Part shown: piece by piece, positions 10,513 through 20,042 of the stretch
How the letters are laid out: every line of letters begins with the position of its first letter
Position numbering within the stretch: the stretch's first letter is position 1
Assembly: GCA_000818945.1 (NCBI GenBank)
Contig: KN805400.1
Coordinates: forward strand, 306,845-370,844
Source: Schizochytrium sp. CCTCC M209059
Lineage: Eukaryota > Sar > Bigyra > Thraustochytrida > Thraustochytriidae
Direction: 5' to 3'
Length of the DNA stretch: 64,000 nt
The notes under the pieces: generated by a model
Databases searched by the model: none
What the model was told of the DNA's origin: nothing
What the model saw: only the letters and a program-made list of their open reading frames with translations
Translations under genes and position numbers: made by a program

Positions 10513-10638
10513 CGCCGAAGAAGCCGTGGCCTGCACATCGCTCATGGCCACGTGCACCGCCGCCACGAGCAGCACGCTCGCGGTCCTCATGGCGCTCGCC
10601 ATCCGTGCGGGCCGGCCTCGTCTGCGCGTCTTGTCCAT
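8167..10638 (-). CDS. Membrane-anchored trypsin-like pseudoprotease with PTPxPT repeats
   Basis: 823 aa from the ATG at 10638; a start at 10602 gives a more typical signal peptide. Order: signal peptide (to about 36), polyalanine tract (about 43-58), S1 trypsin-like domain (about 60-275), Pro/Thr-rich linker, a Cys-containing module, a long PTPKPT-type repeat linker, a second Cys module, one transmembrane helix ([20 protein letters not shown]), and a Pro-rich cytoplasmic tail with PPPPPP stretches that could bind SH3, EVH1 or profilin partners. The catalytic triad is broken: the His motif reads TAAQC, Asp is kept in HDIALVEL, and the Ser motif reads EIIGSPLV. The protein is therefore probably a binding or adhesion receptor. 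PTPxPT linkers are common in stramenopile surface proteins. Confidence 0.8.
10458..10511. repeat. CAG triplet repeat inside the pseudoprotease gene
   Basis: About 17 uninterrupted CAG/GCA triplets on the plus strand. Read on the minus coding strand they give the polyalanine tract between signal peptide and protease-like domain. Confidence 0.9.
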
Positions 10639-11905
10639 CCTCCTCGACCTCGTCGTCCCCGTCCTCCTCGTCGGCCTGCGAACGCGGTTTGCCGGCCCTG
10701 CACTAGCCCGGCCTCCTGCGCCAGAGCTCGCGCGTGCGCGTGGTTGCGGCTTGTGTTTCTCCAAAAGCACGGCTCTAAGGAAGACAGACGGCCAGGAGCG
10801 GCCGATGCCCGAGCTGGGCTCCGATCTCTGCGCCGAGTGGTTCTGTTCTGCGCGGGGCCGCGCCGCGCGTGGGCGGGCACGAAGCCAGGCGGGAAGGCGT
10901 ACCGGCGCCGCTCGCGGTTTGCTCGCACGCTCGCTCGCCCGCCCGCTCGCCCGGGTGGCCGCAAGCGGTGCAGGCAGGCTGCACGCTCTCGCTCGCTCGC
11001 TCGCACGCGTTGGAGGATTGGTTTTTTTCTGTCGATTCTCGCCTCCTCTCACGCACGCACTCACTCGCTCCTTCCCGCTCCCTGCCTGTCTGTCTGCCTC
11101 TCTGCCCGGCTGCGGTAGGGAGGTTCGGTAATAATCTGGGGTACGACTCTTTGCCCAGGCTCGGGAGGGGTTCCTCCGGCACCAGACACGGCGACACGCC
11201 CGCGGCTCTTTCCGCCGTCGGCCCCTTGTTTTCCGGGCGAAGCGTTGGTGTCTTTCTTCTTAGATACCCCCTTCGCTCTCGGGCAGCTTCGGCGTGTCTG
11301 GGGTCGGCGACACGTGCCTACAGGGCTACAGTACCTACTTTGTCACTCTACGGGGGCATCGAGTCGAGTAGCATGCGCACGCCGCCATATGAGTGTTTCC
11401 GAGCCGCTCCCGGCTTCTTTATAGCATAGAATATTATGGAACGTACAGGATAGTACGGAGAGTGACCTCACGGCGAAGTACGGAACTGCACAGGAACCGA
11501 GCCGGAACTGCGCGTGCCGGCGATCGAACTTCTCCGGCGTCCCTAAAAACAGAGCGGAGGGGCGCGTGCTCAGCTCTAGTTCTGCTTCTACATTTGCTGC
11601 AGCTGCAGCTGCTCGGCCTCTCCGCCGTCTAGATGCGACGACCTCCGCGTCGGCCGCCACCGCAGGCTGCTCGCGAGCGGGCGGAGGGCGACCGACAAGG
11701 GCATCGCCGCTTGCTCTTTCAGCTGCGGCGGACTCGTGCAGAAGCAGAGAAACGTGAACCTCGCTCGCTCGCTCGCTCGCGAAAGGGGGACATGCGCTCT
11801 GGGACGCGTGCGTGCTCGGCGATTTGTGGGTCACTGCAAGAGGAGAGCTACCGACTCGACGATGGAGGGAAGGAGGAGGCGGCAAGACGAAGGGCGAGGA
11901 GGTTG

Positions 11906-11960
11906 TGATGCGATGCGATGCGATGCGGATGCGATCCGATGCGGATGCGGATGCGATGCG
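11906..11960. repeat. Degenerate GATGC pentanucleotide repeat
   Basis: Copies of GATGC with GGATGC variants. This is the same pentamer, in the opposite orientation, as the large CGCAT satellite at 55432-55986. Confidence 0.85.
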
Positions 11961-12059
11961 GTGCAGCTTATGCCGTACGCGAGGAAACCAAGTCTCGGTC
12001 AGGAGCAGCAACAGCTGCAGCTGAGGCAGACTGAGCAGAGACCGCAGAAAATACCTTTA

Positions 12060-12111
12060 CATGAAATGAAATGAAATGAAACGAAACGAAATGAAATGAA
12101 ACGAAATGAAA
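12060..12111. repeat. AAATG/AAACG pentanucleotide repeat
   Basis: About ten pentamers alternating between ATGAA and ACGAA forms, ending within a few bases of the TFIIIC-subunit stop codon. Confidence 0.9.
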
Positions 12112-12114
12112 TCA

Positions 12115-15100
12115 TCAGGCCGGAGGCTGCAGGAACCTGCGGTCGAGAGCGCGCAGCGAGGGAGAAAAGAACTCGAGCCCCTGCTCGATGTGGACCTCGA
12201 GCAGCGCGTCCGGCCCGCGAAGGAGCGGATCCAAGAGGATGTTCAGATGCACAAGGTCTAGAATTGGATAAAATGCCGCAAAGAGAGCCTTGCGCGATGT
12301 GCCCGGGTAATCGAGCACGTGCACGACGAGCGCGCGGGCGAGCGAGCGCTTAAAGTAGTCGTCCACGCAACCTTCCAGCGACATCCACGGGTGGTGGACT
12401 GCAGCAGCGTTGCCGTGTCCAAACATCCACAGACCCATGTGAGAGCGATGAACGAAGCGGTCTTGATGGAACGCGGGCACGCGCACAACCTCTCCACGTC
12501 GCAGCAGGGCCGGTAGGTCTTGCGCAAAGCTTCCCACCTGATCATTGGTGACGCCATCCTCACCTGCCTGCGCAATCATTTGCAACAGCGTCTCTTGCTC
12601 CGTAGGCCTCTCATTGGCCGCCTCGCCCCTCGCAAGGTCAAGAGGCTGGCCCTTGCCTTCTTCGCCTTCGCCTTGATCTTGGCCGTTGCTCGGCGGATTT
12701 TGCCGATGTTCAAGCGCTACCGCAAAGGCCTCCTCCGTATTCCGGAGCTCAGACACGGGGACACGAGGCGCACGTCGGCTCCGTTCCGATTCCACGAGTG
12801 GAGGGAGCTCATTGCCTGCTGTTCCAGCGTCCTTGTAGTCCAACGCAAGTTGTGCCTCGCCCAGCGCCAGCATTGGCAAAATCCGCATCAAATCGACACC
12901 TTTGACATCGCCGTCTAATATCTCGCGCGTTGTTTTTTCCGCTGTAACCTCGGCTCGTGGGGGCCGCTCGAACTCGAACGCCGATGGTTGAATGCGCCGC
13001 GGACGCTGCATATCGGCGCCCACGCGTTTCAGTAACTTCCGAAAGGCTTCTCGGTTGATGGCGCTGGCAAAATACTGCGGCCACTTTGGCGTCGGATTTG
13101 CAGGAAGGCCATGCAAAAATCCACAAGCCATAAACTCCTCTAATACAGTTGTCAAAAGGTCTCGCGACACATTTTGCAGCGGCGCGCAGAGTGCTTCAAA
13201 AGGTGCAGCGGATGCCCGCGTATGGTCCTGCCGCGCCAGCTGCACAAGGTGTAAAACAACAAGGTTGCGCAAGGCCCAAACTCGACCGTGTTGGTCGTTG
13301 GACGGGATATTGGCGCTCGCAATCTTGTACACATCGACTCTCTCTGGCGTGCCTTCGAGTGCAGCTCTCAACTTTTTCTGCGCCAATTCCGTCGACGTTG
13401 CAGAAGGCTCTTCCTTGAGCACCGTGCGTGTGACGTCGCCCATGTCGAGACTCGAAATGTACGCCTCGAACGCCGTCCTGGTCAAATCCTGCGGCCATGG
13501 CTCGACGCGCTCGCGCCGACGCTTGTGAGCGGCTCCAAAAGGGCCTTCCAAAAGACCCGCGCTACCAATGGGTCGCAAGGCAACGCTGTTTGCGCCGGCT
13601 CGGGACTTCTTGCGCCCTCCCTTGCGCTGACCCAGGGCCCTCTTGCGCTTGCCTGAAACCTTGGTCGACTTCGAGCTCGTGCCAGGCGGCCTATACACCG
13701 CCATACTAGCAAAAAGTGCCCAATTGACGGCGTGCCACATTTCATCCTCGCTCGTCGTTTTCGCGGCGTGACGGCGCAAGGACCACCAGTACGCATCAAC
13801 ATCAGAGTTACTTTGGAAATCGTACTCATTCTTCTTGAGCGCACCAGACATGCTTAGACTCCATGTGCTGCTCTGATCCTCGCGCCCAGTTTCTTCTTTG
13901 CGCACGAGAGAAAGTTCGCGAAGCACGCGCAGAGCGCCTGCCGGCCAGCATTCAAGCAGCTCCGGGCGACCTGCTTCCTTGATCGTGACGCCGCGGAGCG
14001 CGGCTTCCACAGCTTTTTCGCACGTTTCAGCGGTCCAAGTCGGGCCGTGACCCGTACTTGCAATCGGGCGCTTTACAATGCGGAGATAGAGCACCACGGG
14101 CATAGCTTCGAAAGCTGCACGCATGTCAATCGGGGCCTCCACTGGGGCTTTGGGGCCGTACTTGTCACGACAGTACTTGAGCAACTCACCATGAAGGAGA
14201 CGAGCACGAACCATGAGCCGCACGTCGAAAAAGTAGTTGAGGACCCGTGTGGCATCTCCGTGCTCGAGTTTTGAGGCTTGCAAAAGCCCCATTAGCAAGT
14301 CTTTATCAAAGTCTCCGCCTTCTGGGAAATTTGTAATGTTCAGTACCGCAAGGGGAACGTCGTCGGCCCTTAATCTGGAAAAGTTCCCGGACCTAAGCCT
14401 CGCCTGCGCAGCCAGTACGCGCGGGTCCAAGGCTCCGGGCCCCCTAGGCTTGTTCATGACCTTGTTCCTCGACCGCGTCTTCCTCCTCCTTCTCTTGCTG
14501 CTGCCGCTGCCAAGCATCATCGTGGGGGTTCGCTCTTCGAGCGCCTTTTGGGCAGCAGCATCAAGCCTCGCAAATACCTCCTCACCCGTCTCTCCAATGC
14601 CCATTTCGCGCACATATCGAACGAGGTACGAAAGATTTGGAATGCGGACGACTTGCGCAGCGGCCGCTGGCGCGTGTCGCGGCACATACTTGGCTCGATC
14701 TTGTGCGGCATCTTGAAGGACTTCTGGCCGAGGCACGCGATCTGCACGATATGCAATCTCGACGACGCGAATGGTCTTATCTTTGCGCACCTCTTGCCAT
14801 TTTCCAGACTCGGTTTTCGCGCCGCTCCCATGACGCGCAGGCGAAGTCACGGGCCTCGAACCTGCTGTCTTCTCCTCTGTTGCTGTTGGTTCCTCCGCCG
14901 GCGGCAGCGGTGGTGATGACGGAGGAGATGATGTTGTCGACGGGCCTTCGCCGTACAAATGCTGCAACTGCGAGATATCGCCATCGGTGCGCCACTCTAA
15001 AATACAAAGCTCGGGCGTGGCCTCGGGCCCAGGAGCGCCCTTGCATCGCCCGACCAAGCGACGCACCGATTCAATGTCGCAGACGCCATCAAACATACCG

Positions 15101-16752
15101 TCCTCTTGTTCGTGAATCTCGTACATGAGACGACGCATCGAAACGGCGCCCATGGCATTGATCGCATTAAAAATCACACGCATTCGAAAGGCCTGCCGAT
15201 CAGTCCGTTGAATGGATTCAACATCCCGTAAGTAACCTGCTGCCTTGAGCTTTTCGACGCGCGAATCTCGCTCTCGCGCGAGAAGGGATTTGCCGTACTT
15301 TTCCAGCTCGCTTTCGTCGGCCGAGATGAGCGCCACGGCGTTATATTTGCCGAGCGCTCTGGACTGTGCCATCTTCAGAGGGAGCGACTGTGGTTTCTTT
15401 TTGCTTGGCCCACCAACGACTCGGTTTAGTGATCTTGCCAAGCTGCGAAACTCCATGCCCATAAGGTCTACCATCTCGGTGATGGAGATTCCGGATTCGC
15501 CTGCAGCCACCGCAGACTCAAAGATCTGCTGCGTCACGGACACACCATGCACGGCGCCAGCCTGCGACATGCCGAGTGTACGCTGTGCAATGCGCGTGCC
15601 TTCGTCCTTTTCTTCTTCCTGACTAGGTTCACCATCGTCGTTCTCCTTGGACGACGATGATGAGGAAGATGAAGGTACGGGGGCCGCTCCGACGCCGCCA
15701 CCAGGCGTTTTGGCAGTCAAGGGCGTTTTATGCAGAACGAGGATGCGACGCTCCCCTGTGACCGCCTTGTTACGCTTCGCACGTCGTGCAACGCGCGCAA
15801 AGAAGTCTTGGTGCGTTGTCCGGTCCTGCGAGCTCATGAGCCGAATCGACGCATACCGGGTTTCCACGTACGATCGACCAGCCTTCCATTCTTGCTCAAG
15901 AAACGTCCAGAGTGTGCGGGACTTGATCCCAAGCAAGAAGATGACGTCACCGTAAGCAAGGTAACCGACTCTTAGATCACTGCACGCCGCTGCAAGAAGA
16001 CGAATGACACGACGTGCGAGACCACGCAGCTTTTCGGATGCCTTGATCGCGGAGCTCTCCTCCTTGAAGTCTGAGAGATACGCTTTGCTCGTGAAACGAG
16101 CGTGACGCAAACGATTGCGTGATCCGCCGTCGTTACGCTCAACCGTCTTTTCCACGAGCATGAGCTCCTCGAGGCCGTCAAAAATGTAGTGCATGCGATT
16201 CCCTTTGGCTTTGCTTCCCCCTGCTGGGGCGCCGTCTTGGCCCGCGGCTGCTGCCGCGGCTGCAGCCGTCGACATCTTCTTGGTCACCTCGCTCGTAGGC
16301 ATGCCTTTGCCCAAGGTCGACGCGAGGGCCTCGAGCATTTGCAGGCCACCAGCGCCCGGAACGTCGGGAAATGGGATACGAAGCGCCTGAAGTCGGACAC
16401 ATTCGCTGGCCACCAGAGTGACCCGTTTCGCATCTGCGTCTTCTGGTAAGGCAGATCCGCGCTTGGCTTTGGCCTCAGGCGTGATCTTGAGCCTCTTTTG
16501 GGGCACACTCGTCAACGTGCGCCATACGGCGGCCTTGCGCGTCGCAGCCCAGGGCGCAAGGTCCGATTTACTGGCCATGAACTGCCAGACCTTGGCGAGC
16601 GAGCACCCTTGCGCGCCCTGGAGCGCCACAAAGTCGACCACGCATGCCGCCACGCGCGGCAGCGACCCCGCCGCCGTGCGCCCGCGCCCGCGCTCGCGCC
16701 CGCTCTCGCCTTCCCCGTCGCCCGCCTCAGGTTTTTCCCGCGGCGTCTCCAT
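12115..16752 (-). CDS. TFIIIC largest subunit (B-block binding, GTF3C1-like)
   Basis: 1545 aa from the ATG at 16752. TFIIIC binds the internal B-box of tRNA genes and recruits TFIIIB and RNA polymerase III in the nucleus. An N-terminal helical segment (about 34-120) fits the start of the family. A winged-helix/B-block-like unit GISITEMVDLMGMEFRSLAR lies near 417-436. The C-terminal 150 residues match the GTF3C1 end in pattern: a short winged-helix-like stretch, the segment HPWMSLEGCVDDYF (about 1450), and a helix pair with the YPGTSRKALF turn. Polar low-complexity linkers (Ser run near 365-375, a basic KRKRALGQRKGGRKK stretch) break up the domains. Animal homologs are longer (about 2100 aa), plant ones similar. 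The gene is divergent from the sphingomyelin-synthase-like gene. Confidence 0.8.
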   Translation of the reverse strand: METPREKPEAGDGEGESGRERGRGRTAAGSLPRVAACVVDFVALQGAQGCSLAKVWQFMASKSDLAPWAATRKAAVWRTLTSVPQKRLKITPEAKAKRGSALPEDADAKRVTLVASECVRLQALRIPFPDVPGAGGLQMLEALASTLGKGMPTSEVTKKMSTAAAAAAAAGQDGAPAGGSKAKGNRMHYIFDGLEELMLVEKTVERNDGGSRNRLRHARFTSKAYLSDFKEESSAIKASEKLRGLARRVIRLLAAACSDLRVGYLAYGDVIFLLGIKSRTLWTFLEQEWKAGRSYVETRYASIRLMSSQDRTTHQDFFARVARRAKRNKAVTGERRILVLHKTPLTAKTPGGGVGAAPVPSSSSSSSSKENDDGEPSQEEEKDEGTRIAQRTLGMSQAGAVHGVSVTQQIFESAVAAGESGISITEMVDLMGMEFRSLARSLNRVVGGPSKKKPQSLPLKMAQSRALGKYNAVALISADESELEKYGKSLLARERDSRVEKLKAAGYLRDVESIQRTDRQAFRMRVIFNAINAMGAVSMRRLMYEIHEQEDGMFDGVCDIESVRRLVGRCKGAPGPEATPELCILEWRTDGDISQLQHLYGEGPSTTSSPPSSPPLPPAEEPTATEEKTAGSRPVTSPARHGSGAKTESGKWQEVRKDKTIRVVEIAYRADRVPRPEVLQDAAQDRAKYVPRHAPAAAAQVVRIPNLSYLVRYVREMGIGETGEEVFARLDAAAQKALEERTPTMMLGSGSSKRRRRKTRSRNKVMNKPRGPGALDPRVLAAQARLRSGNFSRLRADDVPLAVLNITNFPEGGDFDKDLLMGLLQASKLEHGDATRVLNYFFDVRLMVRARLLHGELLKYCRDKYGPKAPVEAPIDMRAAFEAMPVVLYLRIVKRPIASTGHGPTWTAETCEKAVEAALRGVTIKEAGRPELLECWPAGALRVLRELSLVRKEETGREDQSSTWSLSMSGALKKNEYDFQSNSDVDAYWWSLRRHAAKTTSEDEMWHAVNWALFASMAVYRPPGTSSKSTKVSGKRKRALGQRKGGRKKSRAGANSVALRPIGSAGLLEGPFGAAHKRRRERVEPWPQDLTRTAFEAYISSLDMGDVTRTVLKEEPSATSTELAQKKLRAALEGTPERVDVYKIASANIPSNDQHGRVWALRNLVVLHLVQLARQDHTRASAAPFEALCAPLQNVSRDLLTTVLEEFMACGFLHGLPANPTPKWPQYFASAINREAFRKLLKRVGADMQRPRRIQPSAFEFERPPRAEVTAEKTTREILDGDVKGVDLMRILPMLALGEAQLALDYKDAGTAGNELPPLVESERSRRAPRVPVSELRNTEEAFAVALEHRQNPPSNGQDQGEGEEGKGQPLDLARGEAANERPTEQETLLQMIAQAGEDGVTNDQVGSFAQDLPALLRRGEVVRVPAFHQDRFVHRSHMGLWMFGHGNAAAVHHPWMSLEGCVDDYFKRSLARALVVHVLDYPGTSRKALFAAFYPILDLVHLNILLDPLLRGPDALLEVHIEQGLEFFSPSLRALDRRFLQPPA

Positions 16753-16831
16753 CTTGTCTCGCCGCCCTCTCGCGCGCGCTCCCGCGTCGAGGAGCTCCGC
16801 GACGGCTGTCTACGCGGGCGCGCGCCGGAGA

Positions 16832-16872
16832 CACGCACGCACGCACGCACGCACGCGCGCACGCACGCACGC
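16832..16872. repeat. ACGC tetranucleotide repeat
   Basis: About ten ACGC units with one CGCG interruption. Alternating purine-pyrimidine sequence of this kind can adopt Z-DNA. Confidence 0.85.
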
Positions 16873-16905
16873 CGAGCGCCCGCGCGTCTCGATCGCGCTC
16901 TGCCG

Positions 16906-16973
16906 CTCCTTCTCCAGCTCCTTCTCCTTCTCCTTCTCCTTCTCCTTCTCCTTCTCCTTCTCCTTCTCCTCCT
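16906..16973. repeat. CTTCTC hexanucleotide repeat
   Basis: About eleven CTTCTC-type units, a homopurine-homopyrimidine tract in the divergent promoter. Confidence 0.9.
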
Positions 16974-17172
16974 TGGTCGTCACAAACGATGACGAAGACG
17001 CGGACTGGCAGATCTCGTTTGAAGGCAACCGCGCTCGCGCCCGCTCGCTCGCACGCGCGCGCGCGCAGGCACGCGCAGAGGCGGCTGCGGCGGCGGAGGC
17101 GGCGTGCGCTGCGGCGCGTCGCGGCGTCGAGGCCTCGGCGGGTCGGGGCGGGGCGGGGGGGGGGATAGGCCG

Positions 17173-18348
17173 ATGGTGTCGCTGGATCACCTGGAGAGCC
17201 CCTGGGCGCGCTCGCTGCGTATGCGCGGGCTGTGCGTGGGGCTCTTCGTAGGCGTGGCCGGCATGTACCTGGGGTTTGTCATGATCCTCGTCGCGCACCG
17301 CGCGTTCGGAGACAAGTCCTTTGTGGAGCGCGTGGAACACGCCACGGAAGCAGCGGACGCAACGAGCAGCGCCACACCACCTATGCCAACCGCCAGTGAC
17401 GAACCGGAGTGCATGGCACATCTCATCGACGTCGGGTTCTATGTTGTCCCGGAATGGGGCGCGCCCGAATTCCTCGAAGTCTGGGTCCTGGTCGCTGTTC
17501 TCATCACCTTGCTTCGCTTCACGTTTAGCTCGGCGCTCACCAGCACAATTCTCCGACGTTGGTTCTTCCTCTCGGGCGTTCTTTCCGTGTGCAGGGGCTT
17601 GGCGCGTGTACTTACGCTACGCCCGCCCACGACGAGCGTCACAGCCTGCGAGATTCAAGATCAACCAGACGTGAGTGTGTTCTGGGTGGCGCTCAGTTCC
17701 TATGCGCGTCAAGCCTCCAATTGCGTCGACGTTGTCTTTGCGCTGCACGTTGTGCACCTGACGCTTGCCTCCCTCGTCTGGCTATACTATGTTGAATCCG
17801 CGGGCCCACTTGGGGTGAGCGCCAACATCGTCCGTTTCGTTGTCATTCTCTACTGCGCTGCGGGATACATGCTTGTGTTATCAACACGCGCCCACTATAC
17901 GGCCGACCTCTTTGTGTGGTCATCCTTCACTGCGGCAATCTGGGTCATGTACCATCATTGGGCGGTGCTGCTCCGACTCGACGCCCTTGGTATGATTGGG
18001 TCCGAGTTCCGCTACAGCCGCAAGAACATTTTAGCCGCTTTTGTGTTGTGGTTTGAGGCCGGTGCGGAGGATCTTTATTTTGCAAGCGCCTTTGAATCTC
18101 CCTCGCGGCAGCTCGGGGCCGAGGGGAGCCACCACCTTAGCTTGTACAGTTCTACCCCGCATCCCTCACAGTTGTCCTTGTCGGACGACCCTGAGTTTGA
18201 CGAAGGCTTTGATGACGCTGGGCCCCACGTTGTCTTCGATAGCTCCAGCACGCAGGCCCAAGCTGGACTTTTGCCGTCACCTAGCTCCGACAGCATGTCG
18301 CTTAAGGGTTATGAGTCCTTTGGCAAGCTCGGCCGCCCGGATCGATAG
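17173..18348 (+). CDS. Sphingomyelin-synthase-like phosphotransferase (PAP2_C family)
   Basis: 391 aa from the first ATG of the frame. The family moves a phospho-head-group from a glycerophospholipid to ceramide in Golgi or plasma membrane. Several hydrophobic helices are present (about 21-41, 101-120, 185-206, 216-236, 244-268). The three catalytic residues of the family can be placed: H192 in NCVDVVFALHVVHL, and H241 and D245 in RAHYTADLF. The conserved stretch before the first His also appears as CRGLARVLTLRPPTT (140-154). The first catalytic motif is unusual: family members usually have C-G-D and S-G-H-T, here C-V-D and A-L-H-V. Products could be sphingomyelin, ceramide phosphoethanolamine or inositol phosphorylceramide; the sequence does not decide. 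The C-terminal 90 residues are Ser/Asp-rich and cytosolic. Confidence 0.85.
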   Translation: MVSLDHLESPWARSLRMRGLCVGLFVGVAGMYLGFVMILVAHRAFGDKSFVERVEHATEAADATSSATPPMPTASDEPECMAHLIDVGFYVVPEWGAPEFLEVWVLVAVLITLLRFTFSSALTSTILRRWFFLSGVLSVCRGLARVLTLRPPTTSVTACEIQDQPDVSVFWVALSSYARQASNCVDVVFALHVVHLTLASLVWLYYVESAGPLGVSANIVRFVVILYCAAGYMLVLSTRAHYTADLFVWSSFTAAIWVMYHHWAVLLRLDALGMIGSEFRYSRKNILAAFVLWFEAGAEDLYFASAFESPSRQLGAEGSHHLSLYSSTPHPSQLSLSDDPEFDEGFDDAGPHVVFDSSSTQAQAGLLPSPSSDSMSLKGYESFGKLGRPDR

Positions 18349-18352
18349 ATAG

Positions 18353-18386
18353 GCAGCCAGCCAGCCAGCCAGACAGCCAGCCAGCA
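18353..18386. repeat. CAGC tetranucleotide repeat
   Basis: About eight CAGC units with one CAGA variant, starting 5 bp after the lipid-synthase stop codon. Confidence 0.85.
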
Positions 18387-18651
18387 GGTGGCCTTCTTTC
18401 TCTCTCTTCCTCTCTTTCACCTTTGTCTCACATTGGTTGCAAAAGAAAAACGTTGAAGCTTGCTCTCTGTGCCATAATTCAATGATTGATGCAGCTAGCT
18501 GAAAGTGTAAACGCGCGTGACACAAACGACCAAGGAGAAGTTTCTTCAAGGCAAATGGAGAGAAAAACTCGTGAATAGAGACGACCGAATGGATGTATAC
18601 AAGAAACAAAGACAAAAACAACAACAACATCATGATCCACGAACGCGCAAA

Positions 18652-19671
18652 TTAAACAGACTGCCCCGTTGAGCATGCAACGTTCATAATAAGCTTGCCC
18701 CGCGTATGCTTTGTAGCGAGCTTGTCTACCATAGCACGCATTCCACGGGGCGTAAACTCGAAGGGGGAGTCTGGATCGAGCACTGGGCGCAGCTTCGCAC
18801 CTTGGACAATTTTGGAAATGTAAATGAGATGGTCGTAGTTCGAGAGGTCAACGCCGTCCACGTATGTATATCTTTTGCCTGCAAGAAACGACCGCAAAGG
18901 AATGCCAACCATGTAGTTGAAGAACTCTACAGGTCCATCCACAGTATCTGGAACGATGGTGACGAAACGCCCACCACTGGGGTTCAAAACCATCTCACTG
19001 TGCTTCCATGCGCTATAGCCCACGCCAAAATCCAAAACGAGGTCAAAATTGTACCCGCTGAGCTGTTCCCACCAGTTGCATTTGCTATAGTCTAGCACTT
19101 CATAGGCACCGAAGCTATACACCATATCAATGTGCTTGGATGCCGTCGCATACACTGTCGCTTTCTTGTACTTGGCCATTTGCACCGCGAGACTGCCAAC
19201 GCCGCCCGAAGCGTTGAGAATAAGGACTTTCTCACCCTCTTTGAGATCGCCATACTTGTAAAGACACTGAAAAGCGAGCAAACCACACATGGGAAAGGCG
19301 GCTGCATACAAATGCGACATATTCTTGGGTTTGCGCACAAAGTGCATCTCGGGCGCCGAGACATACTCGGCCATTGCGCCGTCGGGAACGATGCCAATCA
19401 CTGCATCTCCGGGACGAAACTTCCAGCACCGCTCGCCGACGGCCTCCACAATCCCGCTCACTTCGGTTCCCAGAATGCGAGGCATCGCGCCCGATTTGAC
19501 GCTCTTAAAGTCGCCCCGCACTTCGCGGAAATCTCGATACGAGACAGACGCTGCCATCACCTTGACAAGCACCTTATCGCTGTCCTTTTCAATAAACGCC
19601 CTCGGGAACCTTTGCTCGAGGTCCAACGCCTCTTGCGGCGGGCCCCACGCATCGTACACGACGGCCTTCAT
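18652..19671 (-). CDS. Zinc-free MDR quinone oxidoreductase-like protein
   Basis: 339 aa from the ATG at 19671, the typical length for zinc-independent medium-chain reductases of the zeta-crystallin/RTN4IP1 type. The N-terminal GroES-like half carries SVSYRDFREVRGDF and ILGTEVSGIVEAVG (67-79). The Rossmann half has NASGGVGSLAVQMAK (153-167), the usual NADPH-binding glycine motif. The Cys and His ligands of zinc alcohol dehydrogenases are absent. Such enzymes reduce quinones or enones with NADPH; the substrate is unknown. No clear presequence is visible, so it is probably cytosolic. The gene is divergent from the Sec7 gene with 371 bp between starts. Confidence 0.85.
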   Translation of the reverse strand: MKAVVYDAWGPPQEALDLEQRFPRAFIEKDSDKVLVKVMAASVSYRDFREVRGDFKSVKSGAMPRILGTEVSGIVEAVGERCWKFRPGDAVIGIVPDGAMAEYVSAPEMHFVRKPKNMSHLYAAAFPMCGLLAFQCLYKYGDLKEGEKVLILNASGGVGSLAVQMAKYKKATVYATASKHIDMVYSFGAYEVLDYSKCNWWEQLSGYNFDLVLDFGVGYSAWKHSEMVLNPSGGRFVTIVPDTVDGPVEFFNYMVGIPLRSFLAGKRYTYVDGVDLSNYDHLIYISKIVQGAKLRPVLDPDSPFEFTPRGMRAMVDKLATKHTRGKLIMNVACSTGQSV

Positions 19672-20042
19672 TGAGCCTGGCCCTTCCTTCTTTCCCTCCC
19701 CCTTCGTACCAATACGAACACGAAGACCTCGCCTTTACGCGACGTGGCGGGCCTTTGCGCCGCTTCTCGCGCCGCGGCGCTGACCTTGTGTCCTTCACTC
19801 GACCGGCGTCCAGCAAGCCGGCCACCCGGCCAGCAAAGCTGCGAGTCCGCGCGCACGCCAGCGAGCCCGCGACAGACAACACGAGCGCGTGGCCGAAGAG
19901 CTGCCCTCGCGCGGGATGCTGTTTTGCAGGACTCGCACACATGGACTCCGCGCCGCCGATAAGGTGGGCTCTTTCATATTACCAACATAAAGGAATACCG
20001 CGCCAAGTAGACAGAGTTTAAGGCGGTACAAATTAACGGCTT
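19672..20042. promoter_or_regulatory. Divergent promoter of the oxidoreductase and Sec7 genes
   Basis: 371 bp between two start codons. An AT-richer patch (about 19972-20041) lies directly before the Sec7 ATG. I see no distinct motif. Confidence 0.35.

Larger units (their letters stand above)
10639..12114. other. Intergenic region upstream of the pseudoprotease gene
   Basis: About 1.5 kb from the pseudoprotease start to the TFIIIC-subunit stop. The first 450 bp stay GC-rich with an open minus-strand frame lacking an ATG, probably 5' UTR. A GATGC-type repeat and an AAATG-type repeat lie at the far end. No gene is supported. Confidence 0.45.
16753..17172. promoter_or_regulatory. Divergent promoter region with two microsatellites
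   Basis: 420 bp between the start codons of the TFIIIC-subunit and lipid-synthase genes, very GC-rich. An ACGC tetranucleotide repeat (16832-16872) and a CTTCTC hexanucleotide repeat (about 16906-16973, pyrimidine on the plus strand) fill its middle. Confidence 0.45.

Noticed and set aside
10639..11064. N-terminal extension of the pseudoprotease
   Set aside because: It has no ATG and would bury the signal peptide 150 residues inside the protein.
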